NCBI GenBank assembly: GCA_025766275.1
Contig: JAFKAC010000010.1
Location: 434,001-498,000 of the forward strand
Length of the DNA stretch: 64,000 nt
Origin: Lactarius indigo
Taxonomy: Eukaryota; Basidiomycota; Agaricomycetes; Russulales; Russulaceae
Direction: 5' to 3'
Made by a program: the position numbers and the translations under genes. Every line of letters starts with the position of its first letter. Positions within the stretch are counted from its first letter, which is position 1. The notes below the pieces were generated by a model. The model was not told the DNA's origin and did no database searches. It saw nothing but the letters and a program-made list of their open reading frames with translations. Positions 21,567 to 33,480 of the stretch are shown piece after piece.

Positions 21567-24117
21567 TCACTTCCAGTTGCCTGATCCTTTCATTGGGCTG
21601 GTGAAGCTCAGCAAGTCCCCTCGATAAGCAGAAAGTGTAGATAAGCCTGCGTCTGGATCAGCACCAAGCACGTCTGAGGCCCCAAGCGCACCCAAAATTC
21701 GGTCCCAGCGCTCGGTGTCAAGGCGGAGGAGACTTGCACAGAAGTCATTTATGGAGTGCCAGGTGTTCTCATTTGAGAACTGCGGTGGATCCTTAAATGT
21801 ACCTTTAACAAATGTCTTGAACGCATGTTCGACCTATGAATAAGATTACTTTGGAGGCCACAAGAAAAAGGGAAGGATTGAGACTCATGGCAACAAGGAC
21901 AACAATATACAAGCCTATGGGCAGGTTCTCTGCACCAAGTTGTGGAAGGATGGCGGACCCCTCAGCCAGCGCGATGTACTTCCTTATGACAGGGACAATA
22001 AAATCAGACTGATATCTCCCCTTTGGGGGCTGGAGAAGTGTTCATTAACGGGAAAGATAAAGCCGTTGTTCACTCACGATGTATTCAGGACTCTTGTGAT
22101 CGAAAGGACAGTCGATCGGAGTCAGGGATGCCTGGTAAGCCAGACCATCTGGACGAAGGGCCCACCACACATGGCTCTTGACGTCTTCTGGTCTGTCTTT
22201 GAACCTATCGCCTTCAAAGTACTTCTTGACGTGCTTGAGAGCTTCAGAGGCTATCAAAGAGCGCTTGGATTTGAGTTGTTCGAATGACTGATAGGGTAGG
22301 GCACTTCAGTCTGTGGGGTGCCAAGAATACGAGCATAACTCACCGTTGTTACAATGGCATCACCAGCGGCTACTGTATACGAAACGTTGGGATGCGTGGC
22401 ATTGAACGCCTCTTGTACAAGAGCAACAAAGGGGGAGGAATTGTTGGTAAAGTCTTGAAAAGGGCCTGTTGAAATAAAGAACTGATACATAAGGCTCGGA
22501 AGGAAGACTTTAGCCCAAGTACGCTGAAGAACAAAATGTTCAGGACCAAGAGCGTTAGTGAGACCCATTGACGGATTTCTGTATTGGGGCTGAACAGCGG
22601 CCCTGATCTTCAGCTTGGTCTGTGCAACATAGGGCCTGTGATTTGTATCTACGTTGTTCTTGTCTTCCAAGAACTCAGCGATTGCGCAGGAAGCAAGGCC
22701 AGCAAGCTGTTCACTGAGTGTGAGTACTCCTGAGTCTGTTGTAAGGAGGCGCAAAGGACGTACATTGTTCCTCCAGTTGTGATTGCGCTGTAGCTGTAGG
22801 CCAAGGCCACCAGGTGGGATTGTCGGCGGTTGGTGTTGGGAATAAATTGGCCCGAATGCAATTGGACGTATGACCACGATGTCAGCGTCATCCAGGCCAC
22901 CAATGGCGACTTCACTGATGACACGGCCCATAGTTGTCTTTGTGCTGGCGACTCCAGCCGTAGTGTGCTGTGTGGGGTTAAGGTCCGCAGGTGAGAACCT
23001 GTCAACAAACATAAGTTCGTATTGATGAGGGTTGCGCCGTCCACATCAGAACTTGAACTTACCTCGCCGTCCCATCCTTCGGCTTTGCGTTTTTCTGCCC
23101 TCTTGCACCCCGTAGTGCTGCTGCCTTAACATTGATCTCTTTGCGGAATTTGGTCCTCAATGCCTTGCCGGCTTTACGTTTCGCTTTACCCTGACTTGCT
23201 GGTAAGTGATCAACACCATCCTCGGTATTTGGATGTGGGCTCACCTTTGCTTTGCCGGTACCTTTGTCCTCATCATCGCCCTCATCATCATCATCGTCCT
23301 CGTTGTTGTCATCCTCAGTTTCATCAACCTCATCTATTCCTTGGATCTCTTCGTCACTCTCCTCGATTGTAAGTGCTTCCCGTTGTTGATGATGTTTGTG
23401 TGTCTGACGACATTCCTCCTCAATGCCCTCCTCAAACCTCTCGTCCTCAAGCTCCATCTGTGCCAGCATATCTTTCACTTCTTCTGCTATGCGTAGCTTT
23501 TCCTCAAGTTCCAGCCGCTTGTGGCTGCGCTCTGTTGCGACCTGTTGAGAGGATCGACGAGGAGTCGGTTGGATGCTGTCCCTCCAGCCAGGGTGGGTGT
23601 TCCTACCTTCTCGAAGTGGCAATGGGTCACGCATAGGTCCAGGTACCTTCGTTGTCGCACTGACTGTATTACCTGCTGGCTGGTCAGCAACCCCGCCATT
23701 ATCACCAGTGCCAGTGATGGCATCTTTTGGGAGCGGCGGGTTGTCTGCCACTGCTGCTGTCTGCTTGGGCTTTCATCCTCGCTTCTTTGGGACTGCGGCT
23801 GCCAGTGGAGGTGCACCTGTTCCGCTGACTGTGTCGCCTGCTGGCTGACCAGCAGCACCACATTTGTCATCGGCGATGGCGACAGCGATGGCATTTTTTT
23901 GGGGTGGCAGGTTGTCAGTTACTGTTGCCGTCTGCTTGGGTTTTTGGCCTCGCTTCTTTGGAGCTATGGCTACCGGTGGAGGTGCGGCAGGTGGGATTTC
24001 TCCCTCTGTTGGTTTTGAAGGTACGCCGTCCACCTTTGCGGCCTTTTGTCGACCAGCTCTTGTCTTACTTGTCTGTTTGGACTGGACAGATGGGTCGATA
24101 GTTGTCGCATCAGCCAT
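21567..24117 (-). pseudogene. DUF6532-like protein gene, copy 1 (in Plavaka-1)
   Basis: Starts at 24117 (MADATTIDPSV). The N-terminal half is disordered and basic with two diverged copies of a repeat around PKKRG-x-KPKQT (about 23790-23990 and 23690-23770). An in-frame TGA at 23773 separates them. An acidic stretch follows (about 23260-23350) and a short intron near 23050. The globular C-terminal part spans 22254-22990 and 22045-22250, then about 21930-22020 (FIVPVIRKYIALAEG, GLYIVVLVA) and 21567-21835 (VEHAFKTFVKGTFKDPPQF, NDFCASLLRLD). This order resembles basidiomycete DUF6532 proteins of unknown function. It is divergent from the transposase start at 24264, only 146 bp away, and an intron position is shared with the second copy at 41455-43789. 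Confidence 0.62.
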
Positions 24118-24263
24118 CTGGGTATAAGAGGAGGTGGGCGTTGCACGGGGAGGTGACTTATGAATGGGACAGCTTTTACCAGGTGTCAGCTGGGATTTCA
24201 AAGCAGGATCAAAACTCGAACGTTTCAATTGGCCATTGGTAAGGTCCATTCTTCTACCATCAC
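24118..24263. promoter_or_regulatory. Shared intergenic promoter region of DUF6532-like gene and transposase
   Basis: 146 bp between divergent start codons. No clear TATA box was recognised; the claim rests on geometry only. Confidence 0.4.
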
Positions 24264-27200
24264 ATGGATCAATTGCCCAACATTCCCCGTTCTTTCACAT
24301 GTGCTGTCTGTCCCAAAGTATGCTCTACACTCGCCGGACTTGCTCGACACAAGAAACTCAAGCATCCAGTCATTATGCCTCCCAAGGACTTGTTGTCGCA
24401 TACTAGAATTTTCCACCCATCATTGGACGGTACACCCACATACTCTTCCCCTTTTTTTGTTCTTACAGGACCACAGCTCGGCCATGCGATGAAAGTGGCA
24501 TGTTCCTTCAAGCTCCATGGGGTTCGACGTCACTTCCAGCACCACCAAGCCAAGATAATCAGCACGTCCAGGACTGGACGCCTTTCGAGGACCGCCTTGC
24601 ATTTGACTGGGCATACTACCACTACGTGAACCTCCAATCGTCGGCTGCCAAGATCGCAGAAGGACTTAATTTGTGGTCAGCAACATCTATCAAACATGGT
24701 GCCACTGTCGGTGCACCTTGGAGAAATGCGAAGGAAATGTACGCGACCATAGATTCTATCAAGATAGGCTCACTTCCTTTCAAAGCTTTCGCATTTCAAT
24801 ACACTGGGCCAAAACCGACAGTGCCTCCTCGTTGGATGGAAGAAGTGTATGAATTGAATACTTGCGATGTCCTGGACATCATCCGGGAACAGCTTGCAAC
24901 ACCGGATTTCAGAGGCCAGTTCAACTATGTCCCATATAAAGAGTTTAATGGCAAAGGTGAGCGCGTGTGGTCAAATCTTATGTCAGGGCAATGGGCATCC
25001 ATGCAAGCGGTACAAGCATTTCTCATACTTTTTGTTGGTCTCTCACTTTGTTCCTAGGACGAGCTCTCGAAAGATGAATGCAACAATGGGGCAATGTTTG
25101 TCCCTATTGTTGCTGGAAGTGATAAGACAACAGTTTTGGTTGCGACTGGCCACCAAGAATACCATCCAGTCTATATCTCTGTTGGGAATCTCACAAATAC
25201 AGCACGATGAGCACATGGTAACAGCGTCCTTCCAGTCGCTTTCTTGCCCATACCAAAGAGTAAGTGAGTCTCTTTCACTGTTGTGCATACAAATCTCATG
25301 CCGTGCAATTAGCATCAAAATCACACCGAGAGCACATAGATTTCCAGTGCTTCTGTTGCCAGCTGTATCACAAATGTCTCGAGCTTGTTTTCGACCCATT
25401 AAGAAGATACATGATGGTGCCGACAGTAGTGAAGTGCCCTGATGGACACTTTCACCGTGCGGTATTCAGTTTGGGGCCTTACATTGCAGATTACCCAGAA
25501 CAAGTCTGGCTTGCGGGTATTGTGTTGAAATGGTGTGCAAAGTACGTTCTCTCATTCCTCAATGGTTTGGTTCCTGTCCTGAGCGTTGACTATCTCAAAG
25601 GTGTGACGCGGCACCTGACAATCTAGACAGTGGGACAGGACACTGCCGAACTCATGAGAAGACCGACTACCTCATCAATAACTTCAGTCCTGTGGTCCTA
25701 TGGGATGCATTCGGCATCTACAAGGATGTTGTTGTAAGTTATGAGACGCGAACACCTCTCACTGCTAATTTTCTGCTTCAGCCATTTACTCATAGTTTTC
25801 CTCGTGCCGACATCCACGAGCTGCTCGCACCAGACCTTCTTCACCAAGTTATCAAGGGTGTATTTAAGGACCATCTCGTTGCCTGGGTAGGTGACTATCT
25901 CCACCATGTCCACCGCGAGCGACGTGCTCTAGAGATCATCAGTGACATTGACTGACAGTAAGTAGTCTCATGTTGGCATAATTGACTTAAAAGCTAATGC
26001 TACTTAGGATCTCTACAGTTCCTCCATTTCCTGGTCTCCGGCGATTTCCTGAAGGACGCGACTTTGTCCAATGGATGGGTGATGACTCCAAAGTGCTTAT
26101 GAAGGTAAGCACGCAACTCCCTTCGTCTCATGGATCAATCATTGACTCCAGGTATAGGTGTACCTAGGAGCTATTGCGGGCTATCTCCCATCTGTGATGG
26201 TCCATTGTATCTCAAGATTTATGGACGCGTGCTACCTTGCCCACCAGAATGCCATTTCTGGTTCAGGGCTGGATCGGTTTTGAGAATCTGATGCACAATT
26301 TCATGAACTGCGTGACATATTCATCACCAGTGGTGTGCGTACATCCATTTCTTTACCTTGTCAACATGCACTGGTACACTACCATTTCTCCATTCAACTT
26401 TTTGCTTTTTGGCTCTCTAAATGGGCTGTGTTCCTCCATCACCGAATCAAAACACATCAAGGCTGTCAAGGAGCCCTGGCGTTGGTCAAGCCAGTACAAG
26501 GCCCTCTCCCAAATGCTACGCGTTCTCCTCCGGTTAGAGAAGATATCAGCACTTCATTGTCTTTTTACATTGCTCGGAATGCTCAAGGGAACAACGGCAT
26601 CAAATATGGCAGGCACCACAGTTGAGGACTCTCAGGAAGATCCAACACCACTTGCCCCAGAAAATGCCGCAGACTTGGATGAGGATGGAGCACCAATTGA
26701 GGGAGTCTCAGAGACACTGTCAATTGTGACGTTGTCGGAAAAAACAGGTGCGCGTGTTCATGTATATGTCATGGTATCTGGCTTACATTAATCAACAGAG
26801 AATGCATATCCGCGGAACCTCATTGTTCTTGCAGAGTTTATACAACAGCCAGACCTTCTGCTTGCTGTTCAAAAGTTTATCTTCTCCACTGACAACCCCA
26901 GTTTGGCGGCTTCGGCCAGTCTCCCTGGCGCCATTTTGGGCCTGCCACAATTTCAAGCACAAGTACAAGTACACCATTCAGCGCTTGCAACATTCTTTGC
27001 ACCAAGTGATCTCTGTGGCACAGGAGGAATGCGTCAAGAGCGCATTCGCTCAACGACTTCCTGGTATGGCCATCCCCGCCATGATACTGTCTTTGTTGTT
27101 CTTGATGAGGATCTTCCTGGCATGGAAGGAATGGTCATTGCACGGGTTCAACTTTTCTTTTCTTTTAGATACAAGCGAGTTGACTATGCCTGTGCATATG

Positions 27201-27469
27201 TCAACTGGCTAGTCCGTGACGATGACAAACCCGACCTAGACACAGGTATGTGGACTGTGTCTCTGGAGATGCATCGCGGGAAGCCAGCTTCCCAAGTTAT
27301 TGATGTGAGGACAATCGCCCGTGCTGCCCACCTCCTTCCAGTCTATGGTCGGGACTCTGTTCTGTCTGAAACTCAATACTATAATTCTTTAGATAGATAT
27401 GAGTCGTTTTATGTTAACCCTTTCATTGATCACCATGCATACGAACTTTTAACTGACTGCCAGTTCTAG
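24264..27469 (+). pseudogene. Plavaka transposase, copy 1
   Basis: Begins MDQLPNI with a C2H2 finger (FTCAVCPKVCSTLAGLARHKKLKH). After an intron near 24430-24475 come DWTPFEDRLAFD, the KEMYATIDSI ... WMEEVYEL region, and MSGQWASMQ. After a second intron (25020-25058) follow the conserved blocks FVPIVAGSDKT, HQEYHPVYISVGN, CPDGHF..., GPYIADYPEQV, FPRADIHELLAPDLLHQVIKG, RRFPEGRDFVQW-like, SLNGLCSSITESKHIKAVKEPW and a C-terminal DYACAYVNW ... NPFIDHHAYE. This order is that of the Plavaka transposase family of fungal CACTA/KDZ-like elements. Broken by TGA at 25208 (second Arg of ARRAHG), 25953 (DR of DIDRQ) and about 26279, and by a frameshift near 26400. Confidence 0.85.
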
Positions 27470-27938
27470 CGGAGCTTTTTACCCATATTTTACGGATTTT
27501 GGACCAAATTAAATTAATTTAGATCGGTTCCTGGGTTTCCAGGTTGCCGGGTTTCCCAAAACCGGAAAACCCGGAAAAACCCGGAAAACCCCGAAATAAA
27601 TTTGACAACTTACTGATGTGAGCATCTATTTCCCGCGCCGATAAACAGAAAGTAAGGAGCAACGACTTGTGAGATCACTATCTAGCACCTAAAATGTATC
27701 ACTCCGGTTCCAATCCAGAACGGTGAATTACGTGCTCTAAATAGTACACTGAATTTCGAAAAATATTTTTCTCGCTTGTGGTGGTTCAGCGCGCATCACT
27801 GAAATAGTCTGCTGACGACAAACCAACTTCGTAAATAATATTCGTAGATAATACGTACACCACACAGCCCGCTGAACGACATCCACCTTGAGGGTACTAC
27901 CTAGTCACCATCAAATCAGGCGTAAGATTAACACCGTG

Positions 27939-28014
27939 GAGATAATTTGGAAGTTTGATTTCATCGTATGGAGACAGCAGAGAGTAGAAAGGGATGGGTT
28001 TTGTGACAGAAAAA
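27939..28014 (-). repeat. Conserved block found downstream of lectin and secreted-protein genes
   Basis: A block reading GAGATAATTTGGAA...TTTGATTTCG..., then a purine-rich stretch and GGGTTTTGTGACA on the plus strand, occurs here and at about 30338, 31788, 45857, 48636 and 57408, with weaker relatives near 50090 and 60024. Each lies 100-250 bp beyond the stop codon of a lectin gene or next to a secreted-protein copy. It marks the edge of the duplicated unit or a shared 3' transcribed region. Confidence 0.6.
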
Positions 28015-28135
28015 CAGTGAGCGGTCGGCAGTCTGTACAGGGACCGAGCGTTATGATGCTAAACGAATGTGAATAGTCAGAACTCATCCTCGAAGGGTGG
28101 AAGGCAGAGTAGCTCACAGCTGATGAAGCCAATTT

Positions 28136-28936
28136 CTAGTTGAATGCGATGATAGTTGCACCAGCAGCATAAAGGATGGTGTCACCCCAGGAATCAATGT
28201 GCCAGACCAGACGGGTCGTGGTGATGGGGTCTACATAAGCGTTGATACGAAGGTCTGCTTTGCAATCAATGTCGAGATGGTTCAAGGCGATAAAGGCGGA
28301 GGGTTTCTTGAGGAATTCGACTGGACCTGAAGCAAATGAGATTTCCCCACTGTGTTCAAGTTGGTGTCGGTTCCAGGGACGAATGTCCATCGTATTGACA
28401 GATGTGCTAAAGATGTGCTCGCGGTCCTCTGGATAGGCAATCCGGCAAGTCTGTGCGGCCCAGAGGACAGTGTCCGACCAAGTCTCGATATTGAGCGTGA
28501 ATCCTTTCGCATCAATGTTACTAGCAGTAGTAATGACGCGCCAGTTGTGGTCCTTTTCGAATTCGATGCGGTTGAAGAAGACAACGACCTTGGGAGGAGT
28601 GACGAACGGGCGCTCAAAATTAATGCGCACGGAGGCGGGAGATTTGGGGTCCCTCCAGAGGTTGCGCAGGTGTTCACCCGTGAGAAAATCCAGATCACCG
28701 GGTGCGAGGGCGAACACATGGTCGGTGCCGCCGTAGAGAGTGGGAGGTTTCCAGGCGACGAAGTGGCAGTTGGCCCAATCCTTTGTGAAGAACGGGATCT
28801 TCGACCGGACGACTGCAGCTTCTTTGTCCATGTGTAGGCGACGGATGCCATGAGGTAGGCGGGGGGAGGCGACAAATGGACGAGGGAAGCTCAGTGTAGT
28901 CTCTGTCTTAGTGTCGAATTCGCAGAGGACCGGCAT
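28136..28936 (-). CDS. H-type lectin domain protein 1
   Basis: Intact 266-residue protein without introns, built of three H-type lectin repeats (H_lectin family, known from Helix pomatia agglutinin and frequent in basidiomycetes). Repeat 1 about residues 14-80 (LSFPRPF ... HGIRRL), repeat 2 about 103-170 (INFERPFVTPPKVVVFFNRIEF ... NIETWSDTVLW), repeat 3 about 195-266 (ISFASGPVEFLKKP ... HIDSWGDTILYAAGATIIAF). No signal peptide, so probably cytosolic. The start MPVLCEFD is equivalent in all paralogues. Family proteins bind sugars such as GalNAc; the specificity here is unknown. Plavaka-1 ends about 500 bp downstream of its stop. Confidence 0.9.
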   Translation of the reverse strand: MPVLCEFDTKTETTLSFPRPFVASPRLPHGIRRLHMDKEAAVVRSKIPFFTKDWANCHFVAWKPPTLYGGTDHVFALAPGDLDFLTGEHLRNLWRDPKSPASVRINFERPFVTPPKVVVFFNRIEFEKDHNWRVITTASNIDAKGFTLNIETWSDTVLWAAQTCRIAYPEDREHIFSTSVNTMDIRPWNRHQLEHSGEISFASGPVEFLKKPSAFIALNHLDIDCKADLRINAYVDPITTTRLVWHIDSWGDTILYAAGATIIAFN

Positions 28937-29932
28937 GTCTCCTGTTTTAAAGAGTGATTGGAGGCGGGGCGTTATGGTGAAGGTGAAGAAGTGAGAACTA
29001 GCAGTCTCTCTATGATAGGGTATTTCTACGTTTCAGTCGTGTCTATTAAGTTGCTCTGTCATTGACGCCATCGTTTCAAGGCTCCAACTGAGGTAAATGA
29101 CATTTAGTTTTTTAAAATGTAAAAAAGGGTTTGTTACCGCAACACGTATTTGTGACTATGAAACATTTCCATACAGACTCGGGCCTAGTATATAGTAAAG
29201 GGTCATTCTGCACCAGCAGTAAGAGGGAAATGAAGATTCTTCACTTCCCATCATTGGGTAAAGGGTAGAACTAGCCACCGGGATCATCAGGGAGACAAGG
29301 TAAGGACGACGACTGCGTACTAGGCCACTAGGCGTCATATGATGATCAATCGATTAGGGGACAGCTCTAGGTCCCCTACTGGGTCCCGTAGGAAGTCGAG
29401 AATCTTGGCAGCATAGTACAGTCGGGTGTGAAGACGTGTCCTTGACTTGGTCCTTGATAGCTTGATCAATTATTATTTCGTATTTGAGTCGGACATCTGC
29501 ACAGCGAGCCCACCTTACAGTAAGTACCCCGCGATTGTTTCAGCGCAAGGTTGGCACCCGAAATGCAGCCAATTTTCAACGAGCTTCGTTCATAAGTCGG
29601 TCTCGGCATCTGCCGGTCCGACTTGGACTCAGACGCCCTGTGGCCCGTGGGGTTGTGCCACTTTCTATGGAGTTACATCACTAACCCTCAGGCCTCATGT
29701 ATCACGCACTGTGATTGTCCGCTAGTATTTTTTCCTTTTATGTGGATCGCCTCTCAATGACGCATTGGTGCCTTTATCCAAGAGAGCATATGATGGTTCT
29801 CGGACTCGACAGCAACAACCCCGTGCATGCGGTATCCACAGATGGTATCATTGGTTCCAGGATTTTTGGTACATTTTATACTTAATTGTAGAGAATTGGT
29901 ATTAGCCGTTTTTCTCGTCTGGAACGTTGACG
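28937..29932. other. Intergenic region, nothing convincing
   Basis: About 1 kb between lectins 1 and 2 with only short unsupported frames. The first part is the lectin 1 promoter. Confidence 0.5.
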
Positions 29933-30178
29933 TCATGGGTCAGTGCAAAAGGGTGCTATTCCAAGTGTTAGTAACACCCTTCTCCCAATCTCGTATACCA
30001 TCGTTTCCCGTTGGCGGAGATCCACCCCAGAACTCCCGCTCACGGCTTCCACCGGCTCCGTGCCCACATTCTCCTGCACGAATTCGTGGCTACCCATAAT
30101 AGAGCGAGTGCTAGTGCCGGCAATGCCGACGCCGTCTGGGAACCCGGCGGAGCCGGCGGCGTAGTGGATGGTGCAAGA
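29933..30178 (-). other. Possible exon or gene fragment of unknown type
   Basis: An open minus-strand frame of about 80 codons (HYAAGSAGFPDGVGIAGTS ... VYEIGRRVLLTLG) ending at TGA 29933-29935. Composition looks coding, with a Gly/Ala/Ser-rich start and an acidic middle, and it may follow a splice acceptor near 30180. No family recognised; it has no obvious paralogue near the other lectins. Confidence 0.3.
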
Positions 30179-30528
30179 TTCCAGCTATGTCCAGTCTCGT
30201 GTCGACCCGAATGGATGGAAGGTCGAAGGGTGGAGCAACCACTTGCGCTTATACTATTGGTGTCTAATCTGTACTAGCCTACTAGGCCGATTCCAACCAA
30301 CAGCTGCACTGGCATAAAATACACGTTCTATAGCGCCACGTAGATAATCTGGGAATTCGAATTCATCGCATGGAGACAACTGATGGAGGAAGGGTATTGG
30401 CTTGTGACACAAAATAGAAACCGTCCGTACAGGTGGGGGGGGGTACACTGACAAGCTAAACGAATGTGATAAGAATATTGTACTTGCAGAGCAGGAGACC
30501 GAGCAACTTACAGCTGATGACGCCATTG

Positions 30529-31332
30529 TCAGTGGAATGCGATGATAGTAGCACCAGCAGAATAAACGACGGTGTCACCCCAGGAGTCAAGGTGCCAGAT
30601 CAAGCGTGTCGTGGAGACGCCTTCGACACGAGCGTGGATGCAAAGATTGCTTTTGCAATCAATGTCGAGGGAGTTCAAAGCGACAAAGGTAGAGGGTGTC
30701 TTGAGGAATTCGACAGAATTAAATGAGATTTCCTTTATATTTTCGAGTTGCGGCCGGTCCACGGGACGAATATCCATCGTACTGACAGATGTGCTGAATA
30801 TGTGCTCGCGATCCTCTGGATAAGCAATCCAGCCAGCCCGCGCGGAATAGAGGATGGTGTCTGACCAAGTCCCGATATGGAGTGTGAATCCCTTCACATC
30901 GACGTCACTGGCAGTGGTTTCGATGCGCCAGTTGTGGTTCTTGTCGAGATCGATGCAGTTCAAGAACACCACGACCTTCGGGGGAGTGACGAACGGGCGC
31001 TCAAAGTTGATGCGCACAAAGGCAGGGTCATCGGGATTCATCCACAGGTTGCGCGTGTGTTCACCTGTGAGGAACTCCAGATCACCAGGTGCGAGGGCGA
31101 ACAAATGGGCGAAGATGATGTCACGGTGAGCATTTGGAGTCATATTACAGCTGGTGATGCGACAGTTAGTCGAACTTTTTGTGAGGTGCTGGAACAACGA
31201 CAAAACGCGGATGTTGGCATGTTTTCCGAGATCTAGCAAACGGATGCCATGGGCTAGGCGGGGGCGGTCGACGAATGGACGAGGGAAGTTCAATCTGGTC
31301 ATCGTATGGTCGAAGTCGAGGACGATGGGCAT
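30529..31332 (-). CDS. H-type lectin domain protein 2
   Basis: 267 residues from MPIVLDFD (ATG ending at 31332), chosen because it matches the start of the other paralogues; the frame stays open further upstream but that extension has no counterpart. Three H-type lectin repeats in the same order, including INFERPFVTPPKVVVFLNCIDLDKNHNW and the C-terminal HLDSWGDTVVYSAGATIIAF. No signal peptide or membrane segment. After the stop, the minus strand shows a GTAAGTTGCTC-type donor conserved in most paralogues, suggesting a 3' untranslated intron. Confidence 0.9.
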   Translation of the reverse strand: MPIVLDFDHTMTRLNFPRPFVDRPRLAHGIRLLDLGKHANIRVLSLFQHLTKSSTNCRITSCNMTPNAHRDIIFAHLFALAPGDLEFLTGEHTRNLWMNPDDPAFVRINFERPFVTPPKVVVFLNCIDLDKNHNWRIETTASDVDVKGFTLHIGTWSDTILYSARAGWIAYPEDREHIFSTSVSTMDIRPVDRPQLENIKEISFNSVEFLKTPSTFVALNSLDIDCKSNLCIHARVEGVSTTRLIWHLDSWGDTVVYSAGATIIAFH

Positions 31333-31974
31333 GACTGGTTCTGAGGCGCACTCTAGGGGGTTGAGAGTAAGGCAGGGACAGCTAGCCGGTTTGGCACGGA
31401 GTGAGGAACGATTAAAGCTTTTGTCGATGACATCTTCGAAGGGCAAGTTGGGGCTGAGGGCATGAACCAATAATATTGTGGCCTTATCTCCGCCGCTGCG
31501 GCTGCATCGCGGCAAGTGCTGTCCTAAACCGACCAGCTCAAGGTGTGCCATTTACAGCACACCACAGTCAGTTATGAGACATTACAAGTAGTACGCGTGC
31601 GGACTTGACATGCGCCATGTATGCTCGCGGCCACTCGGATGGAAGGTCAAAGGTGTGGTGCAAGCACTTGCGATTACACTATTAAACGTCCAATATTTAC
31701 CAGACCAATTCCAACCAATCTACATTTCGCTAAGTTTCGAACAATTTCCCTCGCTCGCAGCGCCATCACAATATAGTAACACTATGGAGATAATTTGGAA
31801 ATTCGATTCGTCACATGGGCACAGCTGAGAGAGGAAAGGGACTAGTTCTGTGGGACAAGAACAAAAACAATACAAGTGTTGTAGGTGCACAGACTCCTAA
31901 ACGAATGTGATAAGTCAGGATATCATACTTGTAGGGCGGAAGACCGAGACACTCACAACTGATGCCGCCAATTG

Positions 31975-32775
31975 TTAGTCGAACGCGATGATAGTGGCAC
32001 CAGCAGACCAAAGGACAGTGTCACCCCAAGAATCAATGTGCCAGACCAGACGGGTCGTGGAGACGCCATCGACGTACGCGTTGACGCGGAGACCGTCTTT
32101 GTTAGAGATTTCAAGGGAGTTCAAGGCGATAAAAATGAAGGGTTTCTTGAGAAATTCGACCGAATTAAATAAGATTTCTTGATTGTGTAGGTGCTGCGGC
32201 CGGTCCGCAGGGCGAATATCCATCGTACTGACAGATGTGCTGAAAATGTGCCTACGATCCTCTGGATAGGCAATCCAGCCAACCCGCGCCATGGCGGCAA
32301 AGAAAGTCGTGTCTAACCAGGTCTCGATATTGAGTGTGAATCCCCCCACGTCGATGTCAGTAGCAGTGGTTTTGATACACCAGTTATGGTACTTGACGAG
32401 TTCAATGCAGTTGAAGAAAACGACGACCTTTGGAGGAGTAGCGAACGGGCGCTCAAAGTTAATGCGCACAGAGGGTTGGTCACTGGGATTCTTCCAGAAG
32501 CTTCGCGTGTGTTCACCGGTGAGGAAATCCAGGTCGCAGGGTGCGAGGGCGAGCACGTCAGCGGCGGCGTGGTAGAGAGTGGTATTAACCCAGGTTATGA
32601 TGTTACAGTCGACTGAACTCCTTGTGAGGTTCTGGAGCGTCGACGAAACGCGGATGTTGGCACTATTTCCGATATCTAGCACACGGAGACCATGGGCTAA
32701 GCGGGGGCGATCAACGAATGGACAAGGGAAGTTCAATGTTCTCTGAGTGAAGTCGAATTCGCAATGGACGGGCAT
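31975..32775 (-). CDS. H-type lectin domain protein 3
   Basis: Intact 266-residue paralogue (MPVHCEFD start), three H-type lectin repeats, closest by eye to the disrupted copy 4 (shared NCNIITW-like and LDIGNSANIRVS segments). The non-LTR relic with Plavaka-2 inserted begins 149 bp upstream of its start codon, so its promoter is separated from its original upstream sequence by about 12.4 kb. Confidence 0.9.
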   Translation of the reverse strand: MPVHCEFDFTQRTLNFPCPFVDRPRLAHGLRVLDIGNSANIRVSSTLQNLTRSSVDCNIITWVNTTLYHAAADVLALAPCDLDFLTGEHTRSFWKNPSDQPSVRINFERPFATPPKVVVFFNCIELVKYHNWCIKTTATDIDVGGFTLNIETWLDTTFFAAMARVGWIAYPEDRRHIFSTSVSTMDIRPADRPQHLHNQEILFNSVEFLKKPFIFIALNSLEISNKDGLRVNAYVDGVSTTRLVWHIDSWGDTVLWSAGATIIAFD

Positions 32776-32923
32776 GACTGTTTAAGAAGCACAGACTGTA
32801 CAGTCTAGGGGGTTGAAGCGAGGCAGGAAAGATCTGTACTCGTTTTAATGGGCCTTGTACGTGTTTATTTTATCTGTCATCAATGTCATCTTCTGAGGGC
32901 TGAGCGCTGGGGGTGCAACGAGA

Positions 32924-33250
32924 CCTCCTCGACTCCCCTCACCAAGTCACCTTATCTACTGCGCGTTGGACCCCTAAGAACAACCTCGTAGTGATCGGTG
33001 GACCCGACACCACGGCTCATCACCTCAACGCCGCCTCCCACTTCATCTCCGACTGCCTCGCCTCCTTCCTCTCCCATGGCCCTACCGTTCCCCTTCCCAT
33101 CAGAACCCGTGAAAATGTTTGCTGGTCTCGCCTCACCAACAACGGCATTCCCACTGGAGCCACCGCCACTCGCACCCCCTACTCTCCTGATGAATGTCAC
33201 GATGCACTTGCTCGTGACAACCCCTTCTACCGCACCCTCCGCCTCACTCA
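32924..33250 (+). pseudogene. Non-LTR element ORF fragment, N-terminal part
   Basis: Frame ARWTPKNNLVVIGG ... AASHFISDCL ... WSRLTNNGIPTG ... YSPDECHDAL ... NPFYRTLRLT. This resembles the region that precedes the endonuclease/reverse transcriptase in basidiomycete non-LTR (LINE-type) polyproteins. It stops at the Plavaka-2 insertion; the continuation QLPSWVRAPGSYG is at 44652. Confidence 0.7.
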
Positions 33251-33480
33251 CATCAGCAAAACATGATCCTACTAGAGTTGCCTAGGGTGACTATCACAAC
33301 TAGATGTTACTAGCACGACTAGCTCTAGTCGTGCTAGTAACAATAGCGTATCCCTGTAACATTCTAGTTGTGCCAGGTTTGTAATCCACTGCTAGGCAAG
33401 TCTTCAGAGTTTCTAGACATTCTGCTTCACGCTCTAGTTATGCTAGTGATATTACGATATGTTACTAGTAGTGACTGGCT
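33251..33480. repeat. Left terminal and subterminal repeat region of Plavaka-2
   Basis: After the 12-bp TIR come many CTAGT/ACTAG units, among them a hairpin GTTACTAGCACGACTAG ... CTAGTCGTGCTAGTAAC (about 33305-33341). Clustered subterminal motifs of this kind are transposase or accessory-protein binding sites in CACTA elements. The right arm has the same motif (43790-44649). Confidence 0.7.

Larger units (their letters stand above)
19045..27618. mobile_element. Plavaka-1 DNA transposon, about 8.6 kb
   Basis: Left end CATCAGTA at 19045, right end its inverse TACTGATG at 27611-27618, with looser inverted similarity for a further 20-25 bp into G/T-rich sequence. A 2-bp repeat TG lies at 19043-19044 and 27619-27620. 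Subterminal repeats of CCGGAAAAC-type occur near the right end (27562-27592). Contents left to right: solo LTR 19425-19828 within a fungal transcription-factor pseudogene (minus), DUF6532-like gene (minus), Plavaka transposase (plus). The ends are inferred from the shared CATCAG signature and the duplication; they are less certain than those of Plavaka-2. Confidence 0.65.

Noticed and set aside
33300..33345. Hairpin as a transcription terminator or non-coding RNA
   Set aside because: It consists of the CTAGT subterminal motifs of Plavaka-2 in inverted order; no sign of an RNA gene.
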